64,000 nt of DNA from a bacterium (GCA_024743115.1 JANSXC010000001.1:491628-555627), one strand, 5' to 3'. Shown: positions 1-9,398, numbered from the stretch's first letter. Made by a program: numbers and translations. Notes: generated by a model not told the origin, from the letters alone.

Positions 1-1683
1 GACATGCAGATCGGCTCCGACCGAGGACCAGCCGGCGATGTGGGTGCGGCGGAAGAAGCCCCCGAATGGCGTGACCTGCACGTGGCCCTGCTCGATCGAC
101 GACGTCGTGGCCAGCCCCGGCAGGATCACGCGGAAGTCGCCCGGCCCGAGATGTTCGATCGTCGGGTCACCGCGGTCGCCGTTCCACGACGGACCGAGCG
201 GTGGGGTCCACGGGCTGGTGACGCTGAAGTCGGACCAGACGTAAGCTTCGCGCCGCGACGGGTCGCCGTTGCTGCGATAGGACACGATGAACGGCGCGTC
301 GTTCGCCCGGCCGCCCGCGGCGTCGAACAGCTGCACGATGACCCGCACCCCGGTGCCGATCGGGCCGTAGAGGTTCACGAGCGCGGTGTGGTTGCCGCCG
401 TAGGCCGTGGCCTGCACGTGGCCGTGCTCGCTGCTGAGCCCGGGAAAGAAGACCTCGAACTGATCGGGAGTCCGTCGCGTGACCGTGACCGGTTCGCCGC
501 CGGGCGTGTAGGAGTAGGCCGCGCTGGCCGTGAACTCGTTGGGTTGGCCCGCCGGGTTGACCCAGGCCCAGGCGTTCTCGTGGGAGGGGCGATCGGTGAG
601 GTAGAGCAGGGTGAACTCCGCGTCGACGGGCGCGCCGAGCACGGAGTAGGTCTTGACGGTGACGCTCGTGCCGCCCGCGCCGTCGTCGGCCCACGAGCTG
701 ACGACGGCGTGCTCCCCGTTGTCGGGTGAAGCCGACGCCTGCACCGTGGACTTGCCGCCGTGCGGGACGCCTGGCAGGCGCACGCGGTAGTTGCCGGTGT
801 TGATCCGGGCGATCGTGATGTCCGCGTTCGACAGCGGACCGTTGCTGTCCGCGTACTCGGGATTCGGGGTGTACGACGCCGCCGTCGGCTGGTTGGCACG
901 CACGTGCGCGCCCGAGCCGAACTCGGGGTCGATCGGCGCCGCCTGCTCGTGGTAGCTCAGCATGAAGCGGCCGTCGACGGGGTTGCCGCTGGCGTCGGTG
1001 AGTCGGATGAACACGATCTTGTCCGTGCTCGCGCCGATCACGCCCGAGTCACCCCAATGGAGCACCGCCGCCTTGAGCGGCGCGGTCCCGACCGGCGTGA
1101 CCTGCACGTGACCGCGTTCCGGGTTCCAGCCGGACGCGAGTCCGGGCAGCGTGATGCGGTAGTCGCCGGTCGCGGGATGGCTGACCGTCGGCGTGGCGCG
1201 GGTTTCGTTCCAGGCGTAGGTCGGATCGGCGGTATACGACGACGTGGTGGGGTTGTGGGCGTAGAGATACGCCTCCTTGCTGCGGTACCGGCCGCCTTCG
1301 CGATAGAGAATCGTGAAGGCGCCGTCGGGTGCCGGTGCTCCGCCGGTCGTGTAGCAGTCGACCTCGGCGATGATTGCGTTGCTCGTGAACGACCACGCGC
1401 GCAGCACGGTGTAGTGGCTGCCGCCCCATGGCGTGACATGCAGGTTGCCGCGGTTGCCGCCGGGGATCGTCACCCAGAAACGATGCTGCAGACCCGTGGC
1501 GCGTTGCACCGTGACCGGGTTACCGGACTCGGTGTACTGGAACCCGCCGGCGGGCGTGAACGTGGAGGCCTGGCCGGCGGGCTTCACGAGCGCCCAGGCC
1601 ACGGTCTGGGCCGTGAGGGCTTGGGTCAGGAGCAGCGCCATAGCGGCGAGGGCGAGGCGACAGAGGATTGGAAATGCGGTCAT
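1..1683 (-). CDS. Secreted repeat protein, partial (C-terminus beyond left edge)
   Basis: This gene is absent from the ORF track because it runs off the left edge. Reading the reverse strand from the ATG at 1683 gives 561 codons without a stop. The product begins with a clear signal peptide (MTAFPILCRLALAAMALLLTQALTAQ). The rest is built from about four and a half degenerate repeats of roughly 125 residues. Each repeat has a 'Y-x-I-x-L-PGL' type strand, then GHVQVTPxG or a variant (GNLHVTPWGG, GHVQATAYGG), and then an 'F-x-L-x-Y' strand. This looks like tandem beta-sandwich modules exposed outside the cytoplasm. I do not recognise the family. The gene diverges from the beta-helix gene at 1838, with 154 bp between them that must hold both promoters. 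The forward ORFs here (4..729, 760..1746) are shadows. Confidence 0.8.
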   Translation of the reverse strand, partial: MTAFPILCRLALAAMALLLTQALTAQTVAWALVKPAGQASTFTPAGGFQYTESGNPVTVQRATGLQHRFWVTIPGGNRGNLHVTPWGGSHYTVLRAWSFTSNAIIAEVDCYTTGGAPAPDGAFTILYREGGRYRSKEAYLYAHNPTTSSYTADPTYAWNETRATPTVSHPATGDYRITLPGLASGWNPERGHVQVTPVGTAPLKAAVLHWGDSGVIGASTDKIVFIRLTDASGNPVDGRFMLSYHEQAAPIDPEFGSGAHVRANQPTAASYTPNPEYADSNGPLSNADITIARINTGNYRVRLPGVPHGGKSTVQASASPDNGEHAVVSSWADDGAGGTSVTVKTYSVLGAPVDAEFTLLYLTDRPSHENAWAWVNPAGQPNEFTASAAYSYTPGGEPVTVTRRTPDQFEVFFPGLSSEHGHVQATAYGGNHTALVNLYGPIGTGVRVIVQLFDAAGGRANDAPFIVSYRSNGDPSRREAYVWSDFSVTSPWTPPLGPSWNGDRGDPTIEHLGPGDFRVILPGLATTSSIEQGHVQVTPFGGFFRRTHIAGWSSVGADLHV

Positions 1684-1837
1684 GCGTGTAGGAAGCGGCA
1701 ATGGCTGCCTGATCCAGTGCCGTGGCCCCGCGCGCGCCTCGCATGAAGGCGGACTTTTCGGCCAGTCCGCGAATCGAGCCCACGAATCGATCGCGGAGTG
1801 GCGGCGTCGCGGTGCCGAATCCGCTGTTGGGGGCATC

Positions 1838-4351
1838 ATGGAACTCCGCCTGACCGGCTGTCTCTCCGCGCTGATGCTCACCACGATCGGGGTGGCCCAG
1901 TCCCCGATCCTGCTGAATGGGCAGATCTGGGACGGCAACGGTGGCCCGTTGCTGAGCGGGAGCGTGTACCACGTGGTCGGTGGGCCGGGGAACTGCGGCA
2001 TTCAGGTGCCGCCGAACCAGACGCTGACAGTGCAGCCCGGTGCGGTCATCAAGGTGGATGGCTGCGTGACGATCTCGGGGCATCTGCATGCCGTCGGGAC
2101 ACCCCTGCAGAAGATCGAGATCACGTCGATCCACGACGACGCCGCGGGCGGTGATACGAACGGCAATGGCGGTGCGACGGTTCCGCAGGCCGGCGACTGG
2201 AGCACGATCGAGTTGTTCGGAACGATGCAGCTCGAGCATTGTCGGGTGCGCTACGGCGGCGGGAACAACAATGCCGCCTTCTCGTTGCGCAATCAGGTGG
2301 CGACGCTGCGGGATTGTCTGGTGGACCGTGCGCTCGCCGCCGGCATTCGTGACGCGCTCAACGCGACCATCGAGGATTGCCACTTCGAAGACCTCGGGGG
2401 CATCGCGGTCGACGGCATCGACTTCAAGCGCCTCGATCAATTCAACGACAACACTGCCGTGAACTGTGCCGGCGGCGAATACGCGCGCATCACCGACGCG
2501 GTGCAGTTGACGGTGGACGTGACCATGGCTGCGCGGCACTCGATCAACGGCAGTGGGGTCTTCGTCATGGACATAGGCTCGCCCCGATCACCCCGCGTGA
2601 TGCCCGGTGCGACGTTGACGATGCCGGCCGGCACGGTGCTCAAGGTCAAGAATCCGTCGGGGCTGCTCACGTCGGCCGGCGGTCGCATCGATGCGCAGGG
2701 TACGGCCGCGAACCCGGTGGTGATCACGTCGATCCACGACGACGATTACGGCGGTGATACGGAGAACGACGGCAACGCGACCTCGCCGGCGCGGGGCGAC
2801 TGGTGGCAGGTGCAGTTGCAGCAGGGCGATGATTCGTCGTTCCAGAACACAATCATCCGATACGGCGACAGCCCGGCCGCCGTCGTGCTCTCGGGGTCTT
2901 CGGCGCAGTTCGTCGACTGCACGATCGAGCAGAGCTTCGGCGACGCGATGCTCTTCAACAACGTCGCGACCCCGCCCGCGAGCCTGCGCGACTGCCGCAT
3001 TCGTGAGAACGGGGGGCGCCCCGTTCGGGACATGGCCTGGACCGAGCTCGAAGGCTGTCGCGGCAACACGACGAGCAACAACGGCGGCGGCGATCAGTTC
3101 CATGTCGCATCGGGGTTCGTGACCGCTCGCGCGACGATCGACCCGGGCCATTACCCGGGCGAGGTGCTCGAGGTCGCCAATCGGATCACGATCAACAACG
3201 GCGGCGCGCTCACGTTCGAGGCCGGGGTGATCCTCAAGTGGACGTTGCGGAACTTCAATACGGGCATCAACGTCAACGGCGGCGGGGAACTCAACCTCAA
3301 CGGCACCGCGCGCCGACCGGTCGTGCTGACGTCAATCCGGGACGATGCGTGGGGTGGCGACAGCAACGGTGACGGCAACGCGACCCAGCCCGCGCCGGGC
3401 GATTGGGAGCGGCTGTGGGTCGGCGGCGGCAGCACGATGGCGCTGGGGCGCGCCGAGAACACGCTCATCCGCTACGCCGGGCGCAGCAGCAATGCGATCG
3501 AGTGCGGCTCGGCGGTGTTCGAGTTGCGCCAGGTGCGGATCGAGCACCCCGACAACGACGGCATCCGGCTCGATCGGGTCGGGGTTGCCGACAACCTGGT
3601 CGTCTTCGATGCGGCCGATGACGGCATCCAGCTCAGCAACACCACGTTCGACCTGCGCCATGTCACGGTGGCGGGTTGCGGCGGGGGCGGCGTGCACCGG
3701 ACGGGCGGTTGGAGCGGCACGGTCCGCAACTCCATTGCTTGGAACAACGCGGGCGGCAACTTCGTCGGCCTCACGGCGGCCGACGTCCGAGCCAGCAACG
3801 GTGGGTTCGCGGGCCAGAACGGCAACCTCGACGTCGATCCACAGTTCGTGAATGCTGCGTCCGGCAACCTCGGGCTGCAATCGGGTTCGCCGTGTCTGGG
3901 CGTGGCCGATCTCGCCACCGCGCAGCTCGTGGCCAGGGACATGGCCGAGACGTCGCGGCTGCAGGATCACAACCTCGCCGGCAACCCGTTGCCCGACATG
4001 GGCGCCTACGAACGCGCGGTCTACACGATGACCGTGACGGGTGAGCCGACGTTCGGATCGACCATCGACTACTCGCTGCAGGGACCGTCCGGTATCGGCG
4101 CGGTGCTCGTGAGCGTGGCTGCTCCGGGCGCACTCTTCGTGCCGGGCATCGGCATCGCGCTGGTCGGACTGCCGAACGTGCCGCTGCCGCCGACGGTCGT
4201 CGCGATGGGGCAGCCCGTGAGCTTCGACGTGCCGGTGGACCCGGGGTTCTACGGCGTTCGGTTCCACGCCCAGGGCGTCGGCGTCCAGCTCAGTGGCCCG
4301 CTCGTCGGTGGCTTCACGCACCTCGAGCGCAGTCGGATCCGGTTCGACTGA
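1838..4351 (+). CDS. Secreted parallel beta-helix protein with choice-of-anchor Q-like end
   Basis: The ORF track starts at 1433, but the ATG at 1838 gives a signal peptide (MELRLTGCLSALMLTTIGVAQS) and avoids overlap with the divergent gene, so I use it (837 aa). Three long blocks recur, each with a 'GxxxxxGTxxxPVxxTSIxDD' segment, a GGDTNGDGN-like acidic loop and a 'GDWxxxxL' strand, then a 'IRYGG' turn. This fits a right-handed beta-helix of the polysaccharide-lyase-like type. Near the C-terminus, 'GSPCLGVAD...NPLPDMGAYE' matches the choice-of-anchor Q signature. The last ~110 residues form a beta domain that resembles the ends of the CotH-like protein and other secreted proteins here. It probably acts at the cell surface or outside. 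A lyase or adhesin role is possible but no catalytic residue can be assigned. Only 5 bp separate its stop from the convergent kinase gene. Confidence 0.85.
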   Translation: MELRLTGCLSALMLTTIGVAQSPILLNGQIWDGNGGPLLSGSVYHVVGGPGNCGIQVPPNQTLTVQPGAVIKVDGCVTISGHLHAVGTPLQKIEITSIHDDAAGGDTNGNGGATVPQAGDWSTIELFGTMQLEHCRVRYGGGNNNAAFSLRNQVATLRDCLVDRALAAGIRDALNATIEDCHFEDLGGIAVDGIDFKRLDQFNDNTAVNCAGGEYARITDAVQLTVDVTMAARHSINGSGVFVMDIGSPRSPRVMPGATLTMPAGTVLKVKNPSGLLTSAGGRIDAQGTAANPVVITSIHDDDYGGDTENDGNATSPARGDWWQVQLQQGDDSSFQNTIIRYGDSPAAVVLSGSSAQFVDCTIEQSFGDAMLFNNVATPPASLRDCRIRENGGRPVRDMAWTELEGCRGNTTSNNGGGDQFHVASGFVTARATIDPGHYPGEVLEVANRITINNGGALTFEAGVILKWTLRNFNTGINVNGGGELNLNGTARRPVVLTSIRDDAWGGDSNGDGNATQPAPGDWERLWVGGGSTMALGRAENTLIRYAGRSSNAIECGSAVFELRQVRIEHPDNDGIRLDRVGVADNLVVFDAADDGIQLSNTTFDLRHVTVAGCGGGGVHRTGGWSGTVRNSIAWNNAGGNFVGLTAADVRASNGGFAGQNGNLDVDPQFVNAASGNLGLQSGSPCLGVADLATAQLVARDMAETSRLQDHNLAGNPLPDMGAYERAVYTMTVTGEPTFGSTIDYSLQGPSGIGAVLVSVAAPGALFVPGIGIALVGLPNVPLPPTVVAMGQPVSFDVPVDPGFYGVRFHAQGVGVQLSGPLVGGFTHLERSRIRFD

Positions 4352-4356
4352 CGAGG

Positions 4357-7300
4357 CTACTTGCTGCGTCGTCGGGCGATCTCCGCTAGGCGCTGCTCGA
4401 GCCGATCCCGCGCGCCGCTCTCGAGGTCCGCCGGCGCGGCGTCGATCGCGCGTTGCTGCGTGGCGCGTGCCGCGTCGAGTTCGCCCGTCGCGAGCTGTGC
4501 CGCCGCGAGCAGATCGAGGCAGCGCCAGAGTGCGTCCGGCTCGCGGTTCTCGGCGAGCGTGACGGCTTCGCCGGCCAGCGCGACTGCGAGATGGGGGTAG
4601 ACGTCGACGTCCGTCGCCGCGAGGAACGACTGCGCCGCCGCGATGAGGTCGGCGGGCACCGCGCCGCTGTCGGTCACCGCGCTGGCGACCGTCGTTTCGA
4701 GGTTGCCCAGCAGGTCGCCGCGTTCGAGGTCGGCGAGCATCTGCACGAGGAACGACGGTCGCTTCTCGCCCGCGTCGATCCGGGCGGCGCTGAGCCAGTC
4801 CTGCGCGGCGGCGCCGTACTGGCGGTTGCGTTGATGGGAATTGTCACGACCCCAATAGCCACCGCGATGCAGCTGCAAGAAGTCAGGGCGCCGTGGATCC
4901 TCGAGCTGCGGCGCGATCCGATCGGCCGCGTCGATGCTGCGCGAGTAGAACGGAATCGCTTCGGTGAAACGCTCCGCGTCGAAGTGCAGGCGCGCGAGGC
5001 TCAATAGCGACCGGCAGAGATGCAGATGCTGCTCGGCGTCGTCGGGCCACGCCTCGAGCAGGCGTTCGCGCAGTGCGATGGCGCGTTCATAGAGGGTCGG
5101 CGCCGCGGCCGCGTCCCCCGCGCGCTGGGTCGCACCGGCGAGGTTGTTCCAGCAGGCGGCGGCGAGGTCGATGAGCTCGAGGTCCTCGGTCGCGGGCAGC
5201 AGCTCGTCGAGGATCGCCGCGGCGCGCTCGAGGCGTTCGAGTGCGGCCTTGAAGTTGCGGCGCGCGACCAGCATCTCGGCGGACTTGGCGAGTGCGTGGG
5301 CCAATACGCGCCGTTCGCCGTCCGAATCCGCGTCATCGAGCAACCCTAGGGCTCTGCGATACTGCCGCTCGGCCGCGCGGAAATCGCGCAGCTGGAAGTG
5401 GGTGCTTGCGAGGTGGCTCGTTGCAGCGCCGAGAGTGCGGCGGTGTTCGGGCACGGCCGGGTAGGCGTCATGGGCACGCTGTGCGAGTGCGACGGCGCGC
5501 TCGAGAGCGGCCTTCGCGGCGTGCGGGTCGCCGGCTCGCGCGCTCGCCCGGCCGAGGTCGGTCGAACACCTCGCGATCGCGCTCAGCAATCCGGCCTCGT
5601 CGGGCGCGGTGGTGAGTAGCTCTTCGAACGTTGCCACGCCCGCCGTGAGTAGCTCGATGGCCTCCGCGCTCCGCCCGCTCGTGAGCGTGAGTTGGCCCAT
5701 CGCATGCAGCGTCGCCGCTAGTTCACGGCCGATGTCCGTGGTCCGATCACCGCTGGCCTCCTCGTCGCTTGCCGCAGTGCTCATCGCCTGTTCGGCCGCC
5801 GACTGGATCAGGCGATAGCGCGCCAACGCCCGCTGCCAACTCGACTCCGCGGCCGTGCGGTCGCCGCGGCTCCGGTGGGCCCGGCCGAGTTCGAGGCCGG
5901 CATCGGCGCGCAGGCGTTCGAGCTGAAGGCGCGTGGCCGGGCTCGACGTCGAGTCCGGCTCGATTGTGGTCGCTGCGGTCAGCGCGGCGACGGCCTCGTC
6001 CAACCGGGCGTCGGCGAGGTGCAGGGCGCCGAGGTAGCCGAGCAGTCGGGCGCGTTCGAGGGTCTGATGGTCTCGGCGGTAGCCGTCGTCGGCGAGCTGC
6101 TGGCGCAGCGCGGCTGCCCGCCGGTACGATTCGATTGCGTCCGCGCGTCGGCCGGCGCTCACCGCGACGGTCGCGAGCCCGTGCAGGGCGCGGGCCAGGG
6201 CCTCGCGGGATTCGGGCAGCGAGTCCGCGGCGAGGCTCGCCTGCAGTCGTCCGTAGAACGCGCGTGGCGCCTGCAGCAGCCGGGTCCGCAGCTCGGCGAG
6301 TTCGGGCCGTTTCAGGATCGCGTCCTCGGCGACGCCCGTGTGGTAGTCGTCGACCGCGTCGAGGGCGAGCGTGAAGCGGGCGTCCGCCCGGGCCTTCTCC
6401 GCGAGCGCCCAGTCGAGCGCGACGCCGGTGCCGACGAGGCCCGCGACCAGGCTCAGCAGGACCACCACGCTCGCCACGACGGCGGTGCGGTTGCGGGCGA
6501 CGAACTTGCGGAGGCGGTAGGTCGTGCTCGGTGGGCCGGCGAGCACGGGTTCGTTACGCAGGTGCCGCCCGATGTCGTCGGCCAGCGCGCCGACCGACTC
6601 GTAGCGGTCGTTGCGATCCTTCGCGAGCGCGCGCAGGACGATCCAGTCGAGGTCACCGCGCAGCGCCACGTGCTGTCGCGAGGTCGTACTGGTGGGGCCG
6701 CCGTTCGATTGTCGGGTGCCTACCCGGGTCGAGGGTTTCTGTGGCTCGTGGTGGCGGATCGCTTCAATCAGGCCAGAGAAGCCGCGGTCGCGGTCGCCCG
6801 CTTCGAACGGTCGGGATTCGGTCAGAAGTTCGTAGAGCAGCACGCCGAGCGCGTAGACATCGGCGCGCGTATCGATGTCCTTGGTCGCGCCGTCGAGCTG
6901 CTCGGGTGCCATGTACTCGGGCGTGCCGATGATCTGGTGCTCTTCGGTCAGTTGCGACGCTCCGTCCCGTTCGGCGGCGATGGCCTTGGCGATGCCGAAG
7001 TCGATGACCTTCGGAAACGGCGTGCCCTCGTGCTCGGTGACGAGCACGTTCGAGGGTTTGACGTCGCGATGGATCACGCCCTTCTGATGCGCATGCTGGA
7101 TGGCGCCGCAGACCTTGACGAACAGGTCGAGGCGATCGCGCAACGGCAGGTCGTCGTCGCGGCAACGCCGGGTGATCGGCACGCCATCGACGAGCTCCAT
7201 CGCGAAGTAGGGCCGGCCGGTCGGAGTGGCGCCACCGTCGTAGACTTGCGCGATGCTCGGGTGATCCATCAGCGCGAGCGCCTGGCGTTCGGCCTGGAAT

Positions 7301-7683
7301 CGCGCGATGACCTTGCGCGTGTCCATGCCGGGCTTGAGCAGCTTGACGGCGACTTCGCGCTTCACCGGTTCGAGCTGTTCGGCCCGCCAGACGGCACCGA
7401 ACCCGCCTTCGCCGATGCGTTCGCGGAGCTCGAAGCGATCGATGCGCGCACCGGGTTCTTCGCCGAACGTCAGACTGCGGGCGATGGCGTGATCGAGCGC
7501 GCCGCTTCCGGGTGTCGCGAGGGCCGCGGTCTCGCGGGCCTCTTCGAGCAACTGCATCACGAACTCCCGCAGCTCGGTATCGTCGCCACTCTCGCGCTCG
7601 ACATAGGCGGCGCGCTGGTCACTGGGCAACTCGAAGGCGATCTCGAAGATCGGCTTGGCGGCGCGGTAGAGGGCCTGGTTCAT
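4357..7683 (-). CDS. Membrane-anchored Ser/Thr protein kinase with TPR sensor region
   Basis: The 1108-residue product has a Hanks-type kinase domain at about residues 84-375. Visible motifs are the glycine loop GEGGFGAV (91-98), catalytic lysine in VAVK (114), HRDVKPSN (205-212), DFG (228-230) and APE (259-261), so the kinase should be active. A transmembrane helix (about 400-423, AVVASVVVLLSLVAGLVGTGVAL) follows. The remaining ~680 residues are alanine-rich helical repeats that read as TPRs ('A...Y.RA...R..L'), placed outside the inner membrane if the kinase is cytoplasmic. The N-terminal ~75 residues ('F.....R..Y......D..L...V..LL') match the short region common to Planctomycete sigma-associated kinases. 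The gene diverges from the ECF sigma gene at 7755 across 71 bp, which strongly suggests a functional pair. The TPR part may bind a protein ligand; its nature is unknown. Confidence 0.95.
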   Translation of the reverse strand: MNQALYRAAKPIFEIAFELPSDQRAAYVERESGDDTELREFVMQLLEEARETAALATPGSGALDHAIARSLTFGEEPGARIDRFELRERIGEGGFGAVWRAEQLEPVKREVAVKLLKPGMDTRKVIARFQAERQALALMDHPSIAQVYDGGATPTGRPYFAMELVDGVPITRRCRDDDLPLRDRLDLFVKVCGAIQHAHQKGVIHRDVKPSNVLVTEHEGTPFPKVIDFGIAKAIAAERDGASQLTEEHQIIGTPEYMAPEQLDGATKDIDTRADVYALGVLLYELLTESRPFEAGDRDRGFSGLIEAIRHHEPQKPSTRVGTRQSNGGPTSTTSRQHVALRGDLDWIVLRALAKDRNDRYESVGALADDIGRHLRNEPVLAGPPSTTYRLRKFVARNRTAVVASVVVLLSLVAGLVGTGVALDWALAEKARADARFTLALDAVDDYHTGVAEDAILKRPELAELRTRLLQAPRAFYGRLQASLAADSLPESREALARALHGLATVAVSAGRRADAIESYRRAAALRQQLADDGYRRDHQTLERARLLGYLGALHLADARLDEAVAALTAATTIEPDSTSSPATRLQLERLRADAGLELGRAHRSRGDRTAAESSWQRALARYRLIQSAAEQAMSTAASDEEASGDRTTDIGRELAATLHAMGQLTLTSGRSAEAIELLTAGVATFEELLTTAPDEAGLLSAIARCSTDLGRASARAGDPHAAKAALERAVALAQRAHDAYPAVPEHRRTLGAATSHLASTHFQLRDFRAAERQYRRALGLLDDADSDGERRVLAHALAKSAEMLVARRNFKAALERLERAAAILDELLPATEDLELIDLAAACWNNLAGATQRAGDAAAAPTLYERAIALRERLLEAWPDDAEQHLHLCRSLLSLARLHFDAERFTEAIPFYSRSIDAADRIAPQLEDPRRPDFLQLHRGGYWGRDNSHQRNRQYGAAAQDWLSAARIDAGEKRPSFLVQMLADLERGDLLGNLETTVASAVTDSGAVPADLIAAAQSFLAATDVDVYPHLAVALAGEAVTLAENREPDALWRCLDLLAAAQLATGELDAARATQQRAIDAAPADLESGARDRLEQRLAEIARRRSK

Positions 7684-7754
7684 GCGGCACAGAGTGTGAG
7701 GCGGTGGCGGTCGGAGGTCGTGCGACGCGTGATCTCCGAACGAGATGTGGCATC

Positions 7755-8342
7755 ATGTCGCACATGGCGGCGACTCCGCGCGACGACGTTACCAGGATCC
7801 TCGACGGCCTGGAATCCGGCGCGACGTCGCTCGAAGAGCTGCTGCCGATCGTCTATGCCGAGCTGCGTGTGCTCGCCGATCAGGTGATGCGCACGGAGCG
7901 GGCGGGTCACACGCTGCAGCCGACGGCGCTCGTGCACGAGGTGTTCGTGCGGCTGGCCGATGGCGATGCCGCGCTCGGCGGCTCGCGGCGACACTTCCTC
8001 GGCATCGCGGCGCGCGCGATGCGGCACCTGCTCGTCGATCACGCGCGGCGGCGGCAGGCGGACAAGCGGGGTGGCGGGCGCGCGCAGGTCACGCTCAACG
8101 GTCTGGCCGATGACGCGGCCGAGTCCGACATCGAGTTGCTCGATTTGCACGCGGCCCTCGAACGGTTGGCCACGCTCGACGAGCGACAGGCGCTCATCGT
8201 CGAGATGAGTTTCTTCGCGGGGATGTCCGGCGACGAGATCGCGGACGAACTCGGTGTGCATCGCAACACGGTCGTTCGCGATCTGCGGATGGCTCGCGCG
8301 TGGCTGCAACGGGAGCTGCGAACGGAGGACGGTCACGACTGA
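7755..8342 (+). CDS. ECF-type sigma factor (TIGR02999-like)
   Basis: The product (195 aa) is an ECF-like RNA polymerase sigma factor. The signature 'LLPIVYAELRVLADQVM...GHTLQPTALVHEVFVRL' is diagnostic of the TIGR02999 family, and region 4 is visible as 'ALIVEMSFFAGMSGDEIADELGVHRNTVVRDLRMARAWLQREL', with the helix-turn-helix of sigma-4. The ORF in the track begins at 7512 inside the divergent kinase gene. I choose ATG 7755 (MSHMAATPRDD); ATG 7764 is an equal alternative. Members of this family are typically encoded beside Ser/Thr kinases rather than anti-sigma factors, and this one lies back to back with the TPR kinase gene at 4357-7683. Direct control by phosphorylation is an inference. Confidence 0.93.
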   Translation: MSHMAATPRDDVTRILDGLESGATSLEELLPIVYAELRVLADQVMRTERAGHTLQPTALVHEVFVRLADGDAALGGSRRHFLGIAARAMRHLLVDHARRRQADKRGGGRAQVTLNGLADDAAESDIELLDLHAALERLATLDERQALIVEMSFFAGMSGDEIADELGVHRNTVVRDLRMARAWLQRELRTEDGHD

Positions 8343-8367
8343 CTGCGGCTCGCGGTTGCGACGGATC

Positions 8368-8643
8368 TCACCAGGCGCGAGGCATGCGGAACCAGCGTGC
8401 CAGGTTGGCGAAGAAGTCGGTTGCGACCTCCTGGCCCCAGTCCCACAGGCTGATGAGCGCCTCGCAGGCGAGGGCGCCGGCGGACGCTGCAGCTGCCGTG
8501 ATCAGGAGGGCGGCCAGGCCGACCTCGATGGCGTTTCCTGCCCAGCGGCGGCTGCCGGCGCCGGTTGCGCTTGCCGTAGGTGAGGTGGGAGTCCCGTCCA
8601 GGGCATCGTGCTCGCGCGGGAGAATCGTGAGGATCTGGGTCAT
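8368..8643 (-). CDS. Small membrane protein of unknown function
   Basis: This 91-residue protein is the C-terminal part of the longer reverse ORF 8368..9171. I place the start at ATG 8643 (MTQILTILPREHDALDG) because upstream residues look like translated noncoding sequence and overlap the DinB-like fragment. It has a polar N-terminal half of about 38 residues, one hydrophobic stretch (VGLAALLITAAAASAGALACEALISLW) and an amphipathic aromatic tail (DWGQEVATDFFANLARWFRMPRAW). It therefore looks like a single-span inner-membrane protein. I do not recognise a family. It converges on the sigma gene, with 25 bp between stop codons. Confidence 0.55.
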   Translation of the reverse strand: MTQILTILPREHDALDGTPTSPTASATGAGSRRWAGNAIEVGLAALLITAAAASAGALACEALISLWDWGQEVATDFFANLARWFRMPRAW

Positions 8644-8739
8644 GGCGTCGATCGGCGGCGACTGCCGCTCGACCTCCCACGCGCAGTTCGTCGGCGAACT
8701 GCACCACGTCGTCGCGAGAAAACCCGGGTTGCTGCGAAG

Positions 8740-8994
8740 AACACCGGGCAGCGTGAGTTTCCGCGCGACTATTGGCCGGCCGGCGCGGGAAACGCCTCGA
8801 GCTGGGAACGTTCGATTCAGCAGTTCCGCGCCGATCACGCCAGGGTCGTGGCGCTCGTGGAGGGCGATCTGCTGCGCCCGATCCCGTCGGCACCGGAACA
8901 CACCGTCCTGCGGGACCTGCTCGTGCTGGCGGACCACACCGCCTATCACCTCGGGCAGATGACGCTCGTGCGGAAGCTGATGGGCAACTGGTGA
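8740..8994 (+). pseudogene. DinB-superfamily protein fragment, N-terminus missing
   Basis: The end of ORF 8608..8994 reads 'REFPRDYWPAGAGNASSWERSIQQFRADHARVVALVEGD...HTVLRDLLVLADHTAYHLGQMTLVRKLMGNW'. This closely resembles the C-terminal half of DinB-fold proteins, including the 'DHTAYHLGQ' helix that carries a metal-binding histidine. A full DinB protein is about 150-170 residues. Here the expected N-terminal helix with the 'PW..LEH.R..QWD' type motif is not found in any frame upstream, and similarity stops near base 8740. The most likely reading is a gene that lost its 5' half, perhaps when the small membrane gene at 8368-8643 arrived or the region rearranged. An unusual short DinB-like protein starting at 8608 cannot be excluded. 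Confidence 0.6.
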
Positions 8995-9066
8995 TGGTCC
9001 GCCGGGGCGGTTCGGCGCGGCTCGGGCACTTGTGCGCGCCACGGGCTGGCCTAAGGGGCGACCATC

Positions 9067-9348
9067 ATGGCGCAAGCGATCTGGAACGGCGCGGTTCTCG
9101 CACAGAGTGATGACACGGTCGTCGTCGACGGCAACCACTACTTCCCGCCCGAGAGCCTCGTGCGTGACCACTTTCGCGAGTCACCCGAGACGTCGGTCTG
9201 CGGCTGGAAAGGCACGGCGAGCTACTACGACATCGTCGTTGGCGAAGACGTCAATCCAGGCGCAGCCTGGTACTACCCCGACCCCAAACCCGAGGCGCAG
9301 CAGCTCGCGGGGCGCGTCGCGTTCTGGAAGGGCGTGACAGTGCAGTAG
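9067..9348 (+). CDS. DUF427 domain protein
   Basis: This 93-residue protein fits the DUF427 family over its whole length: 'AIWNGAVLAQSDDTVVVDGNHYFPPESL' followed by 'CGWKGTASYYDIVVG...NPGAAWYYPDPKPEAQQLAGRVAFWKGVTV'. The conserved 'CxWKGxAxYYxV' core and 'AWxYPxPxxxAxxIxGxVAFW' are present. DUF427 proteins are small single-domain beta-rich proteins of unknown biochemical role. The gene stands alone: the fragment upstream ends 72 bp before it, and the next gene converges on it. Confidence 0.92.
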   Translation: MAQAIWNGAVLAQSDDTVVVDGNHYFPPESLVRDHFRESPETSVCGWKGTASYYDIVVGEDVNPGAAWYYPDPKPEAQQLAGRVAFWKGVTVQ

Positions 9349-9398
9349 CGATCGGGGCGCGGTTGCCGCGAGGTCTCCGGGCGACAGGGCACTCAGCT

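Noticed and set aside
5875-7887. Forward ORF of 670 residues
   Set aside because: Antisense of the kinase gene, whose catalytic motifs are intact on the reverse strand.
8740-8994. Intact short DinB gene
   Set aside because: The N-terminal half of the fold is absent, so I list it as a fragment.
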